The translations under genes were made by a program, and so were the position numbers. A DNA stretch of 48,776 bases from Aquisalinus sp. (GTDB taxonomy: Bacteria; Pseudomonadota; Alphaproteobacteria; Caulobacterales; Parvularculaceae): assembly GCA_022763115.1 (NCBI GenBank), contig JALEGJ010000056.1, positions 1-48,776 on the forward strand, read 5' to 3'. Position 1 is the stretch's first letter, and every line of letters starts with the position of its first letter. Positions 40,911-48,776 of this stretch are shown in pieces. Under the pieces are notes generated by a model, which saw only the letters and a program-made list of their open reading frames with translations, made no database searches and had not been told where the DNA came from.

Positions 40911-42284
40911 ATGCGTGTCATTATTTGCGGTGCCGGGCGTGTCGGGTACGGAATTGCAGCAAGGCTTGCCCAGGAAAAATTCGATGTCACCGTCATTGAC
41001 CAGAAGAAAGAACTGGTGCGCGGCGTCACGGAACGCATTGACGTGCGTGGCATTGTCGGCAACGGGTCGTATCCGGATATTCTTGCAGCTGCTGGCGCGC
41101 GTGAAGCCGACATGATGATTGCGGTTACGCATTCTGATGAAGTCAATATCGTGGCTGCGCAGATCGCTCATTCGGTTTTCGATGTGCCGACCAAGATCGC
41201 GCGTATCCGGGCCCAGAGCTACCTCGACACGAAATACGCGGATATTTTCAGCCGGGCGCATATTCCGATTGATGTCATTATCTCGCCGGAGCAGGAAGTG
41301 GCCGAAGCTGTTCTTCAGAAGTTGAGTACACCGGGCGCTTTTGAAATCAAGGCCTTTGCAGATGGACTGGTCTGGGCCGTCGGGGTGCGCATGGCAGATG
41401 ACTGCCCTGTGCTGAACACGCCGCTCAAGCATGTGGCAGAGCTTTTCCCTGAACTGGAAATCACTATCGTCGGTATCCAGAGGAAAAATACATTATTCCG
41501 CCCCCATGCAGATGACCAGCTTGAGGCGGGTGACAACATCTACTTCGTCGCGGATCGACACAAGGTTGAGCGGGCGCTCCAGATTCTGGGCGATTCAACG
41601 CTGAAAGCGCGCCGTGTTATTCTTGTTGGTGGCGGCAATATCGGTCTGCATGTTGCTCGCTCCCTCGAAACACTTGGCTCGATGAAAATTCGTATGATTG
41701 AGGCGAACCCGGAGCGGGCAAGTTTCGCCGCTGAACAGCTCGAGCGCACCGTTGTGTTGCAAGGGGATGGACTTGATAGCGAGATCCTGAAAGAGGCTGG
41801 GGTTGCAGAAGCCGAAACAGTCGTAACGCTGACGAATAATGATCAGATAAACCTTCTGAGTGCTGTCATTGCCAAACGTGAAGGTGCGCGGCGGGCCATG
41901 TCACTTGTAAATAATCCGGACTATGCCTCCCTGACGCGCGCTGTTGGTATTGATCGTTATGTCGATCCGCGCGCCACAACGATTTCAACCATCCTGCAGC
42001 ATGTCCGTCGCGGCCGCATCAAGGGCGTTTTCTCCCTGCTGGATGGGCAGGCCGAACTGATTGACGCGGTGGCGCTGGACACATCCACTCTTGTCGGGGA
42101 GCCGTTACGAACCGTTTCCTTGCCGTCCGGCGTTGTGATAGGTGCCTTGGTACGGGCTGGAAAAGTGTTGCTGCCGAATGCGGAAACCATCGTTAATGCA
42201 GGCGACCGTGTTGTGCTTCTGGCCTTGCGTGAGAACGTGAAGGATGTGGAGCAGATGTTCCGTGTAAGCCTGGAGTATTTTTAG
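40911..42284 (+). CDS. trkA: Trk potassium-uptake regulatory subunit TrkA
   Basis: 457-residue cytoplasmic NAD-binding subunit that gates TrkH. It has two RCK repeats: the first Rossmann motif CGAGRVGYGIA at residues 6-16 with the acidic VIDQKKE strand end, the second near residue 232 (LVGGGNIGLHVARSLE). Each is followed by a TrkA-C domain, the second seen in LVGEPLRTVSLPSGVVIGAL. AGGAAGAGG precedes the ATG. trkH follows after 4 bp. The ntrYX-trkA order is a class-wide pattern. Confidence 0.96.
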   Translation: MRVIICGAGRVGYGIAARLAQEKFDVTVIDQKKELVRGVTERIDVRGIVGNGSYPDILAAAGAREADMMIAVTHSDEVNIVAAQIAHSVFDVPTKIARIRAQSYLDTKYADIFSRAHIPIDVIISPEQEVAEAVLQKLSTPGAFEIKAFADGLVWAVGVRMADDCPVLNTPLKHVAELFPELEITIVGIQRKNTLFRPHADDQLEAGDNIYFVADRHKVERALQILGDSTLKARRVILVGGGNIGLHVARSLETLGSMKIRMIEANPERASFAAEQLERTVVLQGDGLDSEILKEAGVAEAETVVTLTNNDQINLLSAVIAKREGARRAMSLVNNPDYASLTRAVGIDRYVDPRATTISTILQHVRRGRIKGVFSLLDGQAELIDAVALDTSTLVGEPLRTVSLPSGVVIGALVRAGKVLLPNAETIVNAGDRVVLLALRENVKDVEQMFRVSLEYF

Positions 42285-42288
42285 GCAG

Positions 42289-43701
42289 ATGCTCTGGTCC
42301 GGTATTTCCAGAGTGCTTGGCGTCTCTTTTGTTGCGCTGGCGGTTTTTTCCCTTGTTCAGACGTTGATAGCATTGCTGATCGGCGATGAGCAGATGCTGC
42401 CAGTCTTCGGCTTCATGCTTGTGCTGATGTCATTTCTGGCGGCAACATTTCTGGTTCAGGTGCGGATGAAGTCAGTTGGTCCCGGCACATCCGGTGGCTT
42501 CCGTAACATCATTCTCTTATTGTTATGCTGGTGGCTCATTCTCCCTTTCTTTGGCGGCGTTCCTTTTCTGCTTTATGGATATAATGTCGCGGATAGCTGG
42601 TTTGAGTCCGTGAGTGCACTGACAACGACAGGTGCCTGGTTGTCAGTGGAAGAAGCAACCAGATCCAATCTTTTGATGCTCTGGCGGGCGCAATTGCAAT
42701 GGCTGGGCGGCCTGTTCTCCCTGGCAGCAATTGCGACGGTCTTCATTCGGCCTGATTTTGTTGGCGTCGAAAGCGACACGGCCATGTTCTCCCGAAGGGC
42801 AGGCGAGACGTATGTGGACAGTTTCTTTTCAACCTTGCGTGGCTTTCTGCCAGTGTATCTAGCGATGACGGCGATTGTCTTTGGGGTGTTGCTGGCATCA
42901 TTTGCGCCATTTTTTGAAGCAGCGACCATGGCCATGTCGCTGATGGCTTCAGGTGGCTTTCTCCCGACAGAAGAAGGCGCACAATCTTATCTGGTTTCCA
43001 CGCAGATCGTCATTTTCTTTGCGATGCTGCTCAGCGGCATCAACTTTCTGGCCATCCGTAATACATTTGGTCGCCAGCAAAAGAATTTCAGCTTCGCGAG
43101 AGATCGTGAAACGCAGGCCTTTCTTATGTGTGCTCTGGTGGCGATGGCGATTTTTGCGCTGACAGCGGGCAGTGACAGCTTCGCCAGACTGCCTAATCAA
43201 TTGTTCAATGCGGTTTCTGTGCTGTCGACGAATGGTGTCGTGACAGGAAATGAGCCCGCTCTCGTGGCTGTGCTGGTGGTGGCGGTGATCGGCGGCGCAT
43301 CAATTTCTACGGCGGGCGGTTTGAAGCTGTTGCGCTGGCTTGCGACGATGGAACGGGCCGGACAGGAGGTCTGGATGCTGATCCATCCACGCGGCGTGCC
43401 AGACAAGCAGAAAGCTGCAAATGAGCTGGCAATCTGGATTCACTATATGTGCTTTGCCATCCTGCTGGCTGTTCTGGTCCTGATCGTGACCGCATTTGGC
43501 TATCCGCTGGAGATCGGCATCACCGCCGCCGTCGCCTCGCTGACCAATGCCGGGCCATTACTCACACTCGTTGCCGATAATGCTGACTATCAGAAGTTCG
43601 ACCCTATATTGAGAATAGTAATGGGGTTGACGATGATCATAGGAAGGCTTGAGACCGTTGCCGCGCTGGTTCTTCTCAACAGGTATTTCTGGAAAGCCTG
43701 A
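42289..43701 (+). CDS. trkH: Trk potassium-uptake membrane subunit TrkH
   Basis: 470-residue K+ channel-like protein with four M1-P-M2 repeats. The four selectivity-filter loops can be seen: ALTTTGAWL, LMASGGFLP, VLSTNGVVTG and SLTNAGPLL, each with the central Gly. The KtrB/TrkH signature GGASISTAGGLKLLRW lies after the third repeat. It works with TrkA encoded 4 bp upstream. Length is normal for TrkH. A weak terminator-like hairpin follows at 43742. Confidence 0.95.
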   Translation: MLWSGISRVLGVSFVALAVFSLVQTLIALLIGDEQMLPVFGFMLVLMSFLAATFLVQVRMKSVGPGTSGGFRNIILLLLCWWLILPFFGGVPFLLYGYNVADSWFESVSALTTTGAWLSVEEATRSNLLMLWRAQLQWLGGLFSLAAIATVFIRPDFVGVESDTAMFSRRAGETYVDSFFSTLRGFLPVYLAMTAIVFGVLLASFAPFFEAATMAMSLMASGGFLPTEEGAQSYLVSTQIVIFFAMLLSGINFLAIRNTFGRQQKNFSFARDRETQAFLMCALVAMAIFALTAGSDSFARLPNQLFNAVSVLSTNGVVTGNEPALVAVLVVAVIGGASISTAGGLKLLRWLATMERAGQEVWMLIHPRGVPDKQKAANELAIWIHYMCFAILLAVLVLIVTAFGYPLEIGITAAVASLTNAGPLLTLVADNADYQKFDPILRIVMGLTMIIGRLETVAALVLLNRYFWKA

Positions 43702-43741
43702 AGCAAATGGGATGTTGCGGTATCCGGATGGACTCTCACGT

Positions 43742-43767
43742 GCTTTCTATGACGAAAGCCCTTGTTT
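43742..43767 (+). terminator. weak terminator candidate after trkH
   Basis: GCTTTC (43742-43747) and GAAAGC (43754-43759) form a 6-bp stem with a 6-nt loop, followed by CCTTGTTTT. The stem is short and the T-run interrupted. It may partly separate trkAH from hfq. Confidence 0.4.
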
Positions 43768-43842
43768 TATGGAACTTACTGGATAATGGTGGTATGGTGC
43801 ACTGCAGCATAAAGCCATATATCTGATATTGGATTGAAGAAA

Positions 43843-44088
43843 ATGAGTGAAAAAAAACAAAACCTTCAAGACACATTTCTGAACCAGCTGAGGAAGAGCA
43901 AAACCTCGGTCACAATCTTTCTGGTTAATGGCGTCAAATTGCAGGGCATCGTGACCTGGTTCGATAATTTCTGCGTGCTCCTGAAACGTGACGGTAACGT
44001 GCAGCTTGTCTATAAGCATGCTATATCCACCATTATGCCATCGGGACCATTCCAGATGTACGATGACGACGAGACAAAGTCCGAATAG
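43843..44088 (+). CDS. hfq: RNA chaperone Hfq
   Basis: 81-residue Sm-like protein that helps sRNAs pair with mRNAs. Start at 43843 ([12 protein letters not shown]); the TTG three codons earlier is not needed. The Sm1 and Sm2 motifs are clear: [34 protein letters not shown] and [12 protein letters not shown] with the KH pair. The C-terminal tail is short, as usual in alphaproteobacteria. hflX follows after 2 bp. Confidence 0.97.
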   Translation: MSEKKQNLQDTFLNQLRKSKTSVTIFLVNGVKLQGIVTWFDNFCVLLKRDGNVQLVYKHAISTIMPSGPFQMYDDDETKSE

Positions 44089-44090
44089 TT

Positions 44091-45446
44091 TTGACGCAAA
44101 AAACCAGGGCCATCATTCTGCATCCATATCTCAGGGATAATGATTACACCCTGAGGCAGCCCGAAGATTATCTCGGCGAAGCGACGCGACTGGCAGAGGC
44201 CATTGGCCTCGAAGCTGTGCATGAGGAAGTCGTGCGTATTACGGCACCGCGACCTTCCACATTGCTTGGCCAGGGCCGTGTCGAGCAGATCCATGAGATG
44301 CTTGGCGACGAACTGGAAGATGTTGAATTGGCCATCATCGATAGTGATCTGACGCCCGTGCAGCACCGAAACCTCGAGAAGGAATGGCAGGTCAAGGTGC
44401 TCGACCGGACGGCGCTGATTCTCGAAATCTTTGGGGCCAGGGCCCAGACGAAAGAGGGCACATTGCAGGTCGAACTGGCGCATTTGATCTATCAGCGCTC
44501 CCGACTGGTCCGGTCCTGGACGCACCTGGAGCGCCAGCGCGGTGGCTCCGGTTTCCTTGGTGGCCCCGGTGAGCGTCAGATTGAATCTGACCGTCGTATC
44601 CTTGCCGACAAGATCGTCAAACTGCGCCGGCAACTGGAAGACGTGCGCCGCACCCGGAACCTGCAACGTCGCAAGCGTAAACGCGCACCGCACCCTGTGG
44701 CAGCGCTCGTTGGTTACACCAATGCCGGAAAGTCGACATTGTTCAACAGGCTGACAGATGCCTCCGTGATGGCGCAGGATCAGCTCTTTGCGACACTTGA
44801 TCCGACCATGCGTGTGGTACACTTGCCAAGTGCCACGGAAGTGATCTTCTCGGATACGGTGGGCTTCATTTCGAACCTGCCAACGCAACTCGTGGCCGCC
44901 TTCCGGGCAACACTGGAAGAAGTGCTGGAAGCGGACATTATCCTGCATGTCCGGGATGCCGCGCATCCGGAAAGTGACGCCCAGAAAGCTGACGTGCTAG
45001 CTGTCCTCAAAGAGCTTGGCATTGATGAGGACTACAATCGCCCCGTGCTGGAAGTCTGGAACAAGACTGACTTGTTGGGTACTGAAGAGTTTGCAGACAT
45101 GCGGGCGATTGCCAAAGGCCGTCATGAAAATGCCGATGGCACGATTGAAGACCCATGGGTGGTCATGGTCTCGGCCATCACAGGGAGTGGTATCGAGCAA
45201 TTATACGATGAAATAGATCGCATACTGACCCTGGACCATATTGTGTTCAATGCAGCCATAGAGCACGAACAGGGGGCAGCACTCGCCTGGCTCTATGCCC
45301 ATGGAGAAGTCCTTGAAACCGCCCAGCAGAAGCAGCATCAACTGGTCACGGTCCGATTATCGCAAAAATCTGCCGGGCAGTTCGCCAAGCAGTTCGGGAT
45401 TGAGCTGGAAGAAGAAGGGGTGTCCAGCCTTAGCCAGACGGCATAA
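44091..45446 (+). CDS. hflX: ribosome-associated GTPase HflX
   Basis: 451-residue GTPase that splits stalled ribosomes under stress. The N-terminal HflX domain contains RPSTLLGQGRVEQI and DSDLTPVQHRNLEKEW; the middle GGSGFLGGPGERQIESDRR is characteristic. G motifs: G1 GYTNAGKSTLFNRL, G3 DTVGFISNLP, G4 NKTD. It starts with TTG at 44091 right after hfq, and no in-frame ATG fits the N-terminal homology, so the TTG start is likely and may be coupled to hfq translation. Confidence 0.95.
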   Translation: MTQKTRAIILHPYLRDNDYTLRQPEDYLGEATRLAEAIGLEAVHEEVVRITAPRPSTLLGQGRVEQIHEMLGDELEDVELAIIDSDLTPVQHRNLEKEWQVKVLDRTALILEIFGARAQTKEGTLQVELAHLIYQRSRLVRSWTHLERQRGGSGFLGGPGERQIESDRRILADKIVKLRRQLEDVRRTRNLQRRKRKRAPHPVAALVGYTNAGKSTLFNRLTDASVMAQDQLFATLDPTMRVVHLPSATEVIFSDTVGFISNLPTQLVAAFRATLEEVLEADIILHVRDAAHPESDAQKADVLAVLKELGIDEDYNRPVLEVWNKTDLLGTEEFADMRAIAKGRHENADGTIEDPWVVMVSAITGSGIEQLYDEIDRILTLDHIVFNAAIEHEQGAALAWLYAHGEVLETAQQKQHQLVTVRLSQKSAGQFAKQFGIELEEEGVSSLSQTA

Positions 45447-45448
45447 GG

Positions 45449-46267
45449 TCAGCCTGTCTCTCGGTCAGCCGTCTTTGCTTGCTGCCATATGTCTTCAAGT
45501 TCGGCGAGCGTGTAGTCTTCGAACTTCTTGCCGTCCCCGGCAATATGCTCTTCAATATAATTAAACCGTGTGCAGAATTTCTGATTGGTCCGTCGCAGGG
45601 CTTTTTCCGGATCGACTTTCAGGTGGCGCGACAGGTTGGCGATGGTGAACAAGAGGTCGCCGAACTCATCTTCAATGGCGTCTGCGTCGCCACTGGCCAT
45701 GGCGTCAGATAACTCTGTTGCTTCTTCGGCAATCTTGGCAATGACATCCCTGGCATCCTGCCAGTCAAAACCGACCCGCGCAGCGCGTTTTTGCAGTTTG
45801 ACGGCGCGTGTCATCGCGGGCAGTGCAACGGGAACGTCATCCAGTAAACCTGTCGCCACCTTGCCTTTGCTTGCGCGCTCCTCCGCCTTGATGTCTTCCC
45901 AGGCAACCAGTTGTTCCTCGCTGGTGCGGTCGTCGGATTGCTCAAACACATGCGGGTGGCGGCGCACCATCTTGTTACAGATCGCTTCAACCACATCGCT
46001 GAAATCAAAGTCTCCTGCTTCCCTTGCCATCTGTGCATGAAAGACGACCTGCAACAGCAGGTCGCCCAATTCGTCTCGCAAGTCTTGCAGGTCATGGCGC
46101 TCAATCGCGTCCACCACTTCATAGGCTTCTTCAATCGTATAGGGGGCAATAGACTTATAATCCTGCTCCACATCCCACGGGCAGCCACCATCCGGATTTC
46201 GCAAATTATCCATGATTTGCAAAAGTGCTGATATCTGTCGACGGTCTGAGGGAGGAGAAAATGCCAT
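45449..46267 (-). CDS. mazG: nucleoside triphosphate pyrophosphohydrolase MazG
   Basis: 272-residue tandem-MazG protein that clears abnormal NTPs. First domain: LRNPDGGCPWDVEQDY, TIEEAYEVVDAI, ELGDLLLQVVFHAQM with the E-E-x-x-x-D and E-x-x-D metal sites. Second: IAEEATELSDAM and IEDEFGDLLFTIANLSRHL. Its stop lies 3 bp from the hflX stop, tail to tail. The position next to hflX is conserved in the class, though here on the opposite strand. Confidence 0.95.
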   Translation of the reverse strand: MAFSPPSDRRQISALLQIMDNLRNPDGGCPWDVEQDYKSIAPYTIEEAYEVVDAIERHDLQDLRDELGDLLLQVVFHAQMAREAGDFDFSDVVEAICNKMVRRHPHVFEQSDDRTSEEQLVAWEDIKAEERASKGKVATGLLDDVPVALPAMTRAVKLQKRAARVGFDWQDARDVIAKIAEEATELSDAMASGDADAIEDEFGDLLFTIANLSRHLKVDPEKALRRTNQKFCTRFNYIEEHIAGDGKKFEDYTLAELEDIWQQAKTADRETG

Positions 46268-46368
46268 GAAACCCCGGCTGGTGAGTTGCTCAACGAAGCG
46301 ATGAGCCCCGCTGGTGGCACATCATCAAACTCCTACTATAACCTGTTGCATCCGGGGGGTAATAGGTT

Positions 46369-46385
46369 TTATGGCCATGCCATAA
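46369..46385. promoter_or_regulatory. inverted repeat upstream of ilvE
   Basis: TTATGGC (46369-46375) and GCCATAA (46379-46385) are perfect 7-bp arms around CAT, 24 bp before the ATG. A poor -35, TTGCAT, lies at 46346-46351 with TATGGC as possible -10. It may be an operator close to the transcription start. Confidence 0.35.
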
Positions 46386-46409
46386 CTCTCGGAAATCTCG
46401 GAGGACAGG

Positions 46410-47333
46410 ATGCCAATACAGGAAACAGAAAGCATCTGGCATAATGGCAAGCTGGTGCCATGGGCAGAAGCGACCACTCATGTGATGACGCACGCACTGC
46501 TCTATGGCACATGCGCTTTTGAAGGCATTCGCTGTTACGACACACAGCACAAGGGCCCGTGCATCTTCCGCCTGAAGGAGCATATTGAGCGCCTGTTTTA
46601 CTCAGCCCGCGTTTATCACATCGACATGCCGTTCACGGTTGATGAAGTCATGGCCGCGAGCCACGAGGTGATCCGCGCCAACAAGCTGGGCTCTGCCTAT
46701 ATCCGCATCAATGCCAACCTCGGCTATGGTGAGGTTGGTCCCTATGCGACATCCGGCCCAACAGATGTCAGCGTTGTGGCGTTCCCCTGGGGAACCTATC
46801 TTGGCGATGACGCGCTGAAGCAGGGCATTCGCGTCGCCGTGTCCAGCTGGCGTCGCTCTGCACCCGGCACAATTCCTGCCGGGGTCAAGGCAGCGGGCAA
46901 TTACCTTTCTTCCCGGCTGATTACGATTGAAGCCAAGAAAAACGGCTATGTGGAAGGCATTGGCCTTGCCCATGACGGTACGGTTTCAGAAGGTGCTGGC
47001 GAGAACCTGTTCCTGGTGCGCGGTGGGCGGATCATTACACCGCCTCATGCGGCCTCTATTCTCGGTGGTATCACACGCGATGCCGTTATCACGCTTGCCA
47101 AGGACCTTGGCTATGAGCTTGTCGAGCAGTCCATTCCGCGCGAGATGCTTTATGCAGCCGACGAAATTTTCCTCACCGGCACCGCCGCAGAAGTGACCAA
47201 GGTTCAGTCCGTAGATGATATCAAGATTGGTAACGGCAATTATCCTGTCACGGACAAGTTGCAAAAAACTTTCTTCGGTCTTTTCAATGGCGAAACTGAA
47301 GACAAGTGGGGCTGGCTTGACCCGGTCGCATAA
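46410..47333 (+). CDS. ilvE: branched-chain amino acid aminotransferase
   Basis: 307-residue fold-type-IV PLP transaminase that makes or breaks down Leu, Ile and Val. Segments: IWHNGKLVPWAEATTHVMTH, LLYGTCAFEGIRCY, RLKEHIERLFYSARV, GVKAAGNYLSSRLITIEAKK with the PLP Lys in GVKA or nearby, GTVSEGAGENLFLV, SILGGITRDAVI and EIFLTGTAAEVT. All are typical of bacterial IlvE. GGAGGACAGG precedes the ATG. Divergent from mazG; a terminator-like hairpin overlaps its stop codon. Confidence 0.95.
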   Translation: MPIQETESIWHNGKLVPWAEATTHVMTHALLYGTCAFEGIRCYDTQHKGPCIFRLKEHIERLFYSARVYHIDMPFTVDEVMAASHEVIRANKLGSAYIRINANLGYGEVGPYATSGPTDVSVVAFPWGTYLGDDALKQGIRVAVSSWRRSAPGTIPAGVKAAGNYLSSRLITIEAKKNGYVEGIGLAHDGTVSEGAGENLFLVRGGRIITPPHAASILGGITRDAVITLAKDLGYELVEQSIPREMLYAADEIFLTGTAAEVTKVQSVDDIKIGNGNYPVTDKLQKTFFGLFNGETEDKWGWLDPVA

Positions 47334-47352
47334 GAGACCGGGCCTTTAGTTT
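47321..47352 (+). terminator. terminator overlapping the ilvE stop codon
   Basis: CCCGGTC (47321-47327) and GACCGGG (47336-47342) make a 7-bp G-C-rich stem with an 8-nt loop that contains the TAA stop; CCTTTAGTTT follows. The T-run is interrupted, so efficiency is uncertain. Ribosomes on the stop codon would block the left arm. Confidence 0.5.
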
Positions 47353-47361
47353 AGCCGATGT

Positions 47362-48776
47362 CTATTTCGTTCCTGCTTCAGCGCGCGCATTGAGGTTGAG
47401 CGCGTGTTCGATCACGTGGAAAACATAGTTCTGCTCCACGACACCATCTATGAGATAGGCCATCGGCCCTTGCGCATAAATGGAGACATCCTGCCCGCCG
47501 TGGGTTTCGGAGCCAGACGGGATGAGGGCTTGCTGGCGGTAGTTCAGGGCTTGTGCTTCCTCATTGGTGACTTCCGGCCTGGTGATATCTTCCCCGTCTT
47601 CACCCCCAAAAAACACTGAGCCCTGACCGTTTGCATATGCGAGTGTTGTGTAAGGCTTGCCGTCTGCGGCGAGAGCGGGGGTCTCACCCGGTGTGCCGTC
47701 TGCATTCGGACTGACAGCGAGGCCAAGGATTGGGTTGCCCCGTTGCGGGTAGCCCTGAATAGTCAGGGTGTGGCCGTGGTCGGCGGTTACGATAATCAAC
47801 GTCTCGTCCAGATTCACCTTTCCGAGCGCTGTTTTTACCGCAGCATCGAAGGCTTGCACATCCTGCAGGGCGCGGGCGGCGTTACCGGCGTGGTGCGCGT
47901 GATCGACACGCCCGGCTTCCACCATGAGAAAATAGCCATCTTCATCATCCGAGAGCAGATCAATGGCTGTTGCCGTCATTTCTGCAATGGAAGGCTCACC
48001 TGCCACATCTTCGGCGCGGTCCGCCTCATATTGCATATGTGACATTTCAAACAGCCCTAACACTTTACTCTCACCTGTCAGGTCGATTCTGTCGAAGCCC
48101 GCCTTGTTCCAGACATAAACGTGATTTTCCGACTTGCTGGTCCATTCGGTTATCAGGTCACGGCCATCATTACGCCGACCCTTGGCAAAGCTGTATTCAG
48201 GATCTGCCATGTCTGTGGGCAGGAAATTACGCCGTCCGCCACCCATCGCGACTTCCAGCCCGTCTCCATACGGAAATTCGATAAGCTGGCGGGCGATATC
48301 CTTGCACGCATCTGCTGCGGCCGGGAGATCAGAATCCGCTTCCCAGTCACGGCTGGCAGCACGCGCATAGACCGTCGCCGGTGTTGCGTGGGTGAGGCGG
48401 GCAGTAGAAACAACCCCGACCGCCATGCCAGCCATTTCTGCCAGTTCACCTGCGGCAATCGCAGGATGAGCAAGGCTGCCGGCACAGTCGCCGCGCAACA
48501 CCTCATCTGTGACATTGATGACACCGGCCTTGGTTTTGACACCGGTCATCATTGCTGTCGCTGTCCCGGCAGAGTCTGGCGTCTGCATGTTTGTATTGTA
48601 GGTTTTTGCGAGTGCCAGATGGGGCAGGGTTTCAAAGGTGAGGGTATGTTCCTCGCCCGGCATCCCCTTGCTTTGGCCATCAAAGATACGTGCCGCTGTG
48701 ATAGTGGTCGGGTCCATACCGTCAGCGATAAAGAGGATGACGTTTTTGGCTGGGGTGACAATCGGCTGACGAGCGA
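47362..48776 (-). CDS. phoA: alkaline phosphatase (PhoA superfamily), 5' end beyond window
   Basis: The frame stays open past the ATG at 48717 to the window edge, and the codons there read KNVILFIADGMDPTT, the metal-binding start of alkaline phosphatases, so the true start and signal peptide lie outside. Further landmarks: the nucleophile Ser in TPDSAGTATAMMTGVKT, VEAGRVDHAHHAGNAARAL, TADHGHTLTIQGYP and SETHGGQDVSIYAQGP (zinc His). These match periplasmic phosphate-scavenging enzymes, often under PhoB control. About 471 residues are visible. Convergent with ilvE. Confidence 0.93.
   Translation of the reverse strand, partial: ARQPIVTPAKNVILFIADGMDPTTITAARIFDGQSKGMPGEEHTLTFETLPHLALAKTYNTNMQTPDSAGTATAMMTGVKTKAGVINVTDEVLRGDCAGSLAHPAIAAGELAEMAGMAVGVVSTARLTHATPATVYARAASRDWEADSDLPAAADACKDIARQLIEFPYGDGLEVAMGGGRRNFLPTDMADPEYSFAKGRRNDGRDLITEWTSKSENHVYVWNKAGFDRIDLTGESKVLGLFEMSHMQYEADRAEDVAGEPSIAEMTATAIDLLSDDEDGYFLMVEAGRVDHAHHAGNAARALQDVQAFDAAVKTALGKVNLDETLIIVTADHGHTLTIQGYPQRGNPILGLAVSPNADGTPGETPALAADGKPYTTLAYANGQGSVFFGGEDGEDITRPEVTNEEAQALNYRQQALIPSGSETHGGQDVSIYAQGPMAYLIDGVVEQNYVFHVIEHALNLNARAEAGTK

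Noticed and set aside
44010-44966. 318-codon ORF on the minus strand
   Set aside because: Opposite hfq and hflX; no start signal and no recognisable protein pattern.
1-48776. CRISPR arrays, transposases, phage genes, restriction or known defence systems, tRNA or rRNA genes
   Set aside because: Looked for on both strands by pattern and found none; the gene content is chromosomal housekeeping with small accessory stretches.

Overview
The window reads as a chromosomal segment of a mid-GC alphaproteobacterium. That is inferred from gene content and order: gph / glmU-glmS / rpiA / gor; lpd with lipA and a coq10-type gene; a fused ispDF divergent from dusB; and the block ntrY-ntrX-trkA-trkH-hfq-hflX-mazG. 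An ArsR-methyltransferase regulator heads metF and a split-type metH. I cannot fix the genus. I saw no rRNA, tRNA, CRISPR array, insertion sequence or prophage gene.

Layout. 1-620: start of an XRE regulator cut by the left edge, an AT-rich spacer with an 18-nt direct repeat, and a small conserved-looking protein. 634-7934: phosphoglycolate phosphatase, amino-sugar synthesis (glmU, glmS), a frameshifted DUF805 membrane gene, rpiA, an unknown gene and glutathione reductase. 7953-10694: an orphan MoxR ATPase, then four small uncharacterised genes, one with a Shine-Dalgarno buried in a hairpin. 10704-15603: a 2OG-Fe(II) oxygenase divergent from a tightly coupled five-gene operon (class-III aminotransferase, two FAH-fold hydrolases, GNAT, free-Met-sulfoxide reductase). 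15770-20877: PH-domain membrane protein, EttA, and a pair of exported enzymes (lipoprotein amidohydrolase and a secreted agmatine/peptidylarginine-deiminase-family protein). 20965-26251: methionine/one-carbon operon behind a perfect palindrome placed between -35 and -10. 26270-29953: an unlisted 29-codon membrane micro-ORF, a DjlA-type cochaperone, a small membrane protein, an EamA transporter, an AmiD-like amidase and a lipoprotein. 30082-36000: lpd, a small beta-rich protein, a two-TM protein, lipA, coq10, then cinA and ispDF on the opposite strand. 36048-45446: dusB, NtrYX, Trk potassium uptake, Hfq, HflX. 45449-48776: mazG, ilvE and an alkaline phosphatase running off the right edge.

Most of the window is housekeeping. 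The points most worth a second look are: (i) the SahR-like regulator with an operator inside its own promoter; (ii) a MetH that lacks the homocysteine domain in an operon where an HD hydrolase sits in the place that gene could occupy; (iii) tandem FAH paralogues, one of which has lost the usual catalytic His; (iv) two genes whose ribosome binding sites lie in stem-loops; (v) a 29-aa membrane micro-ORF; (vi) the exported deiminase/amidohydrolase pair. I did not find a convincing wholly new multi-gene system. The nearest candidate is the 8943-10694 cluster of small unknown genes.
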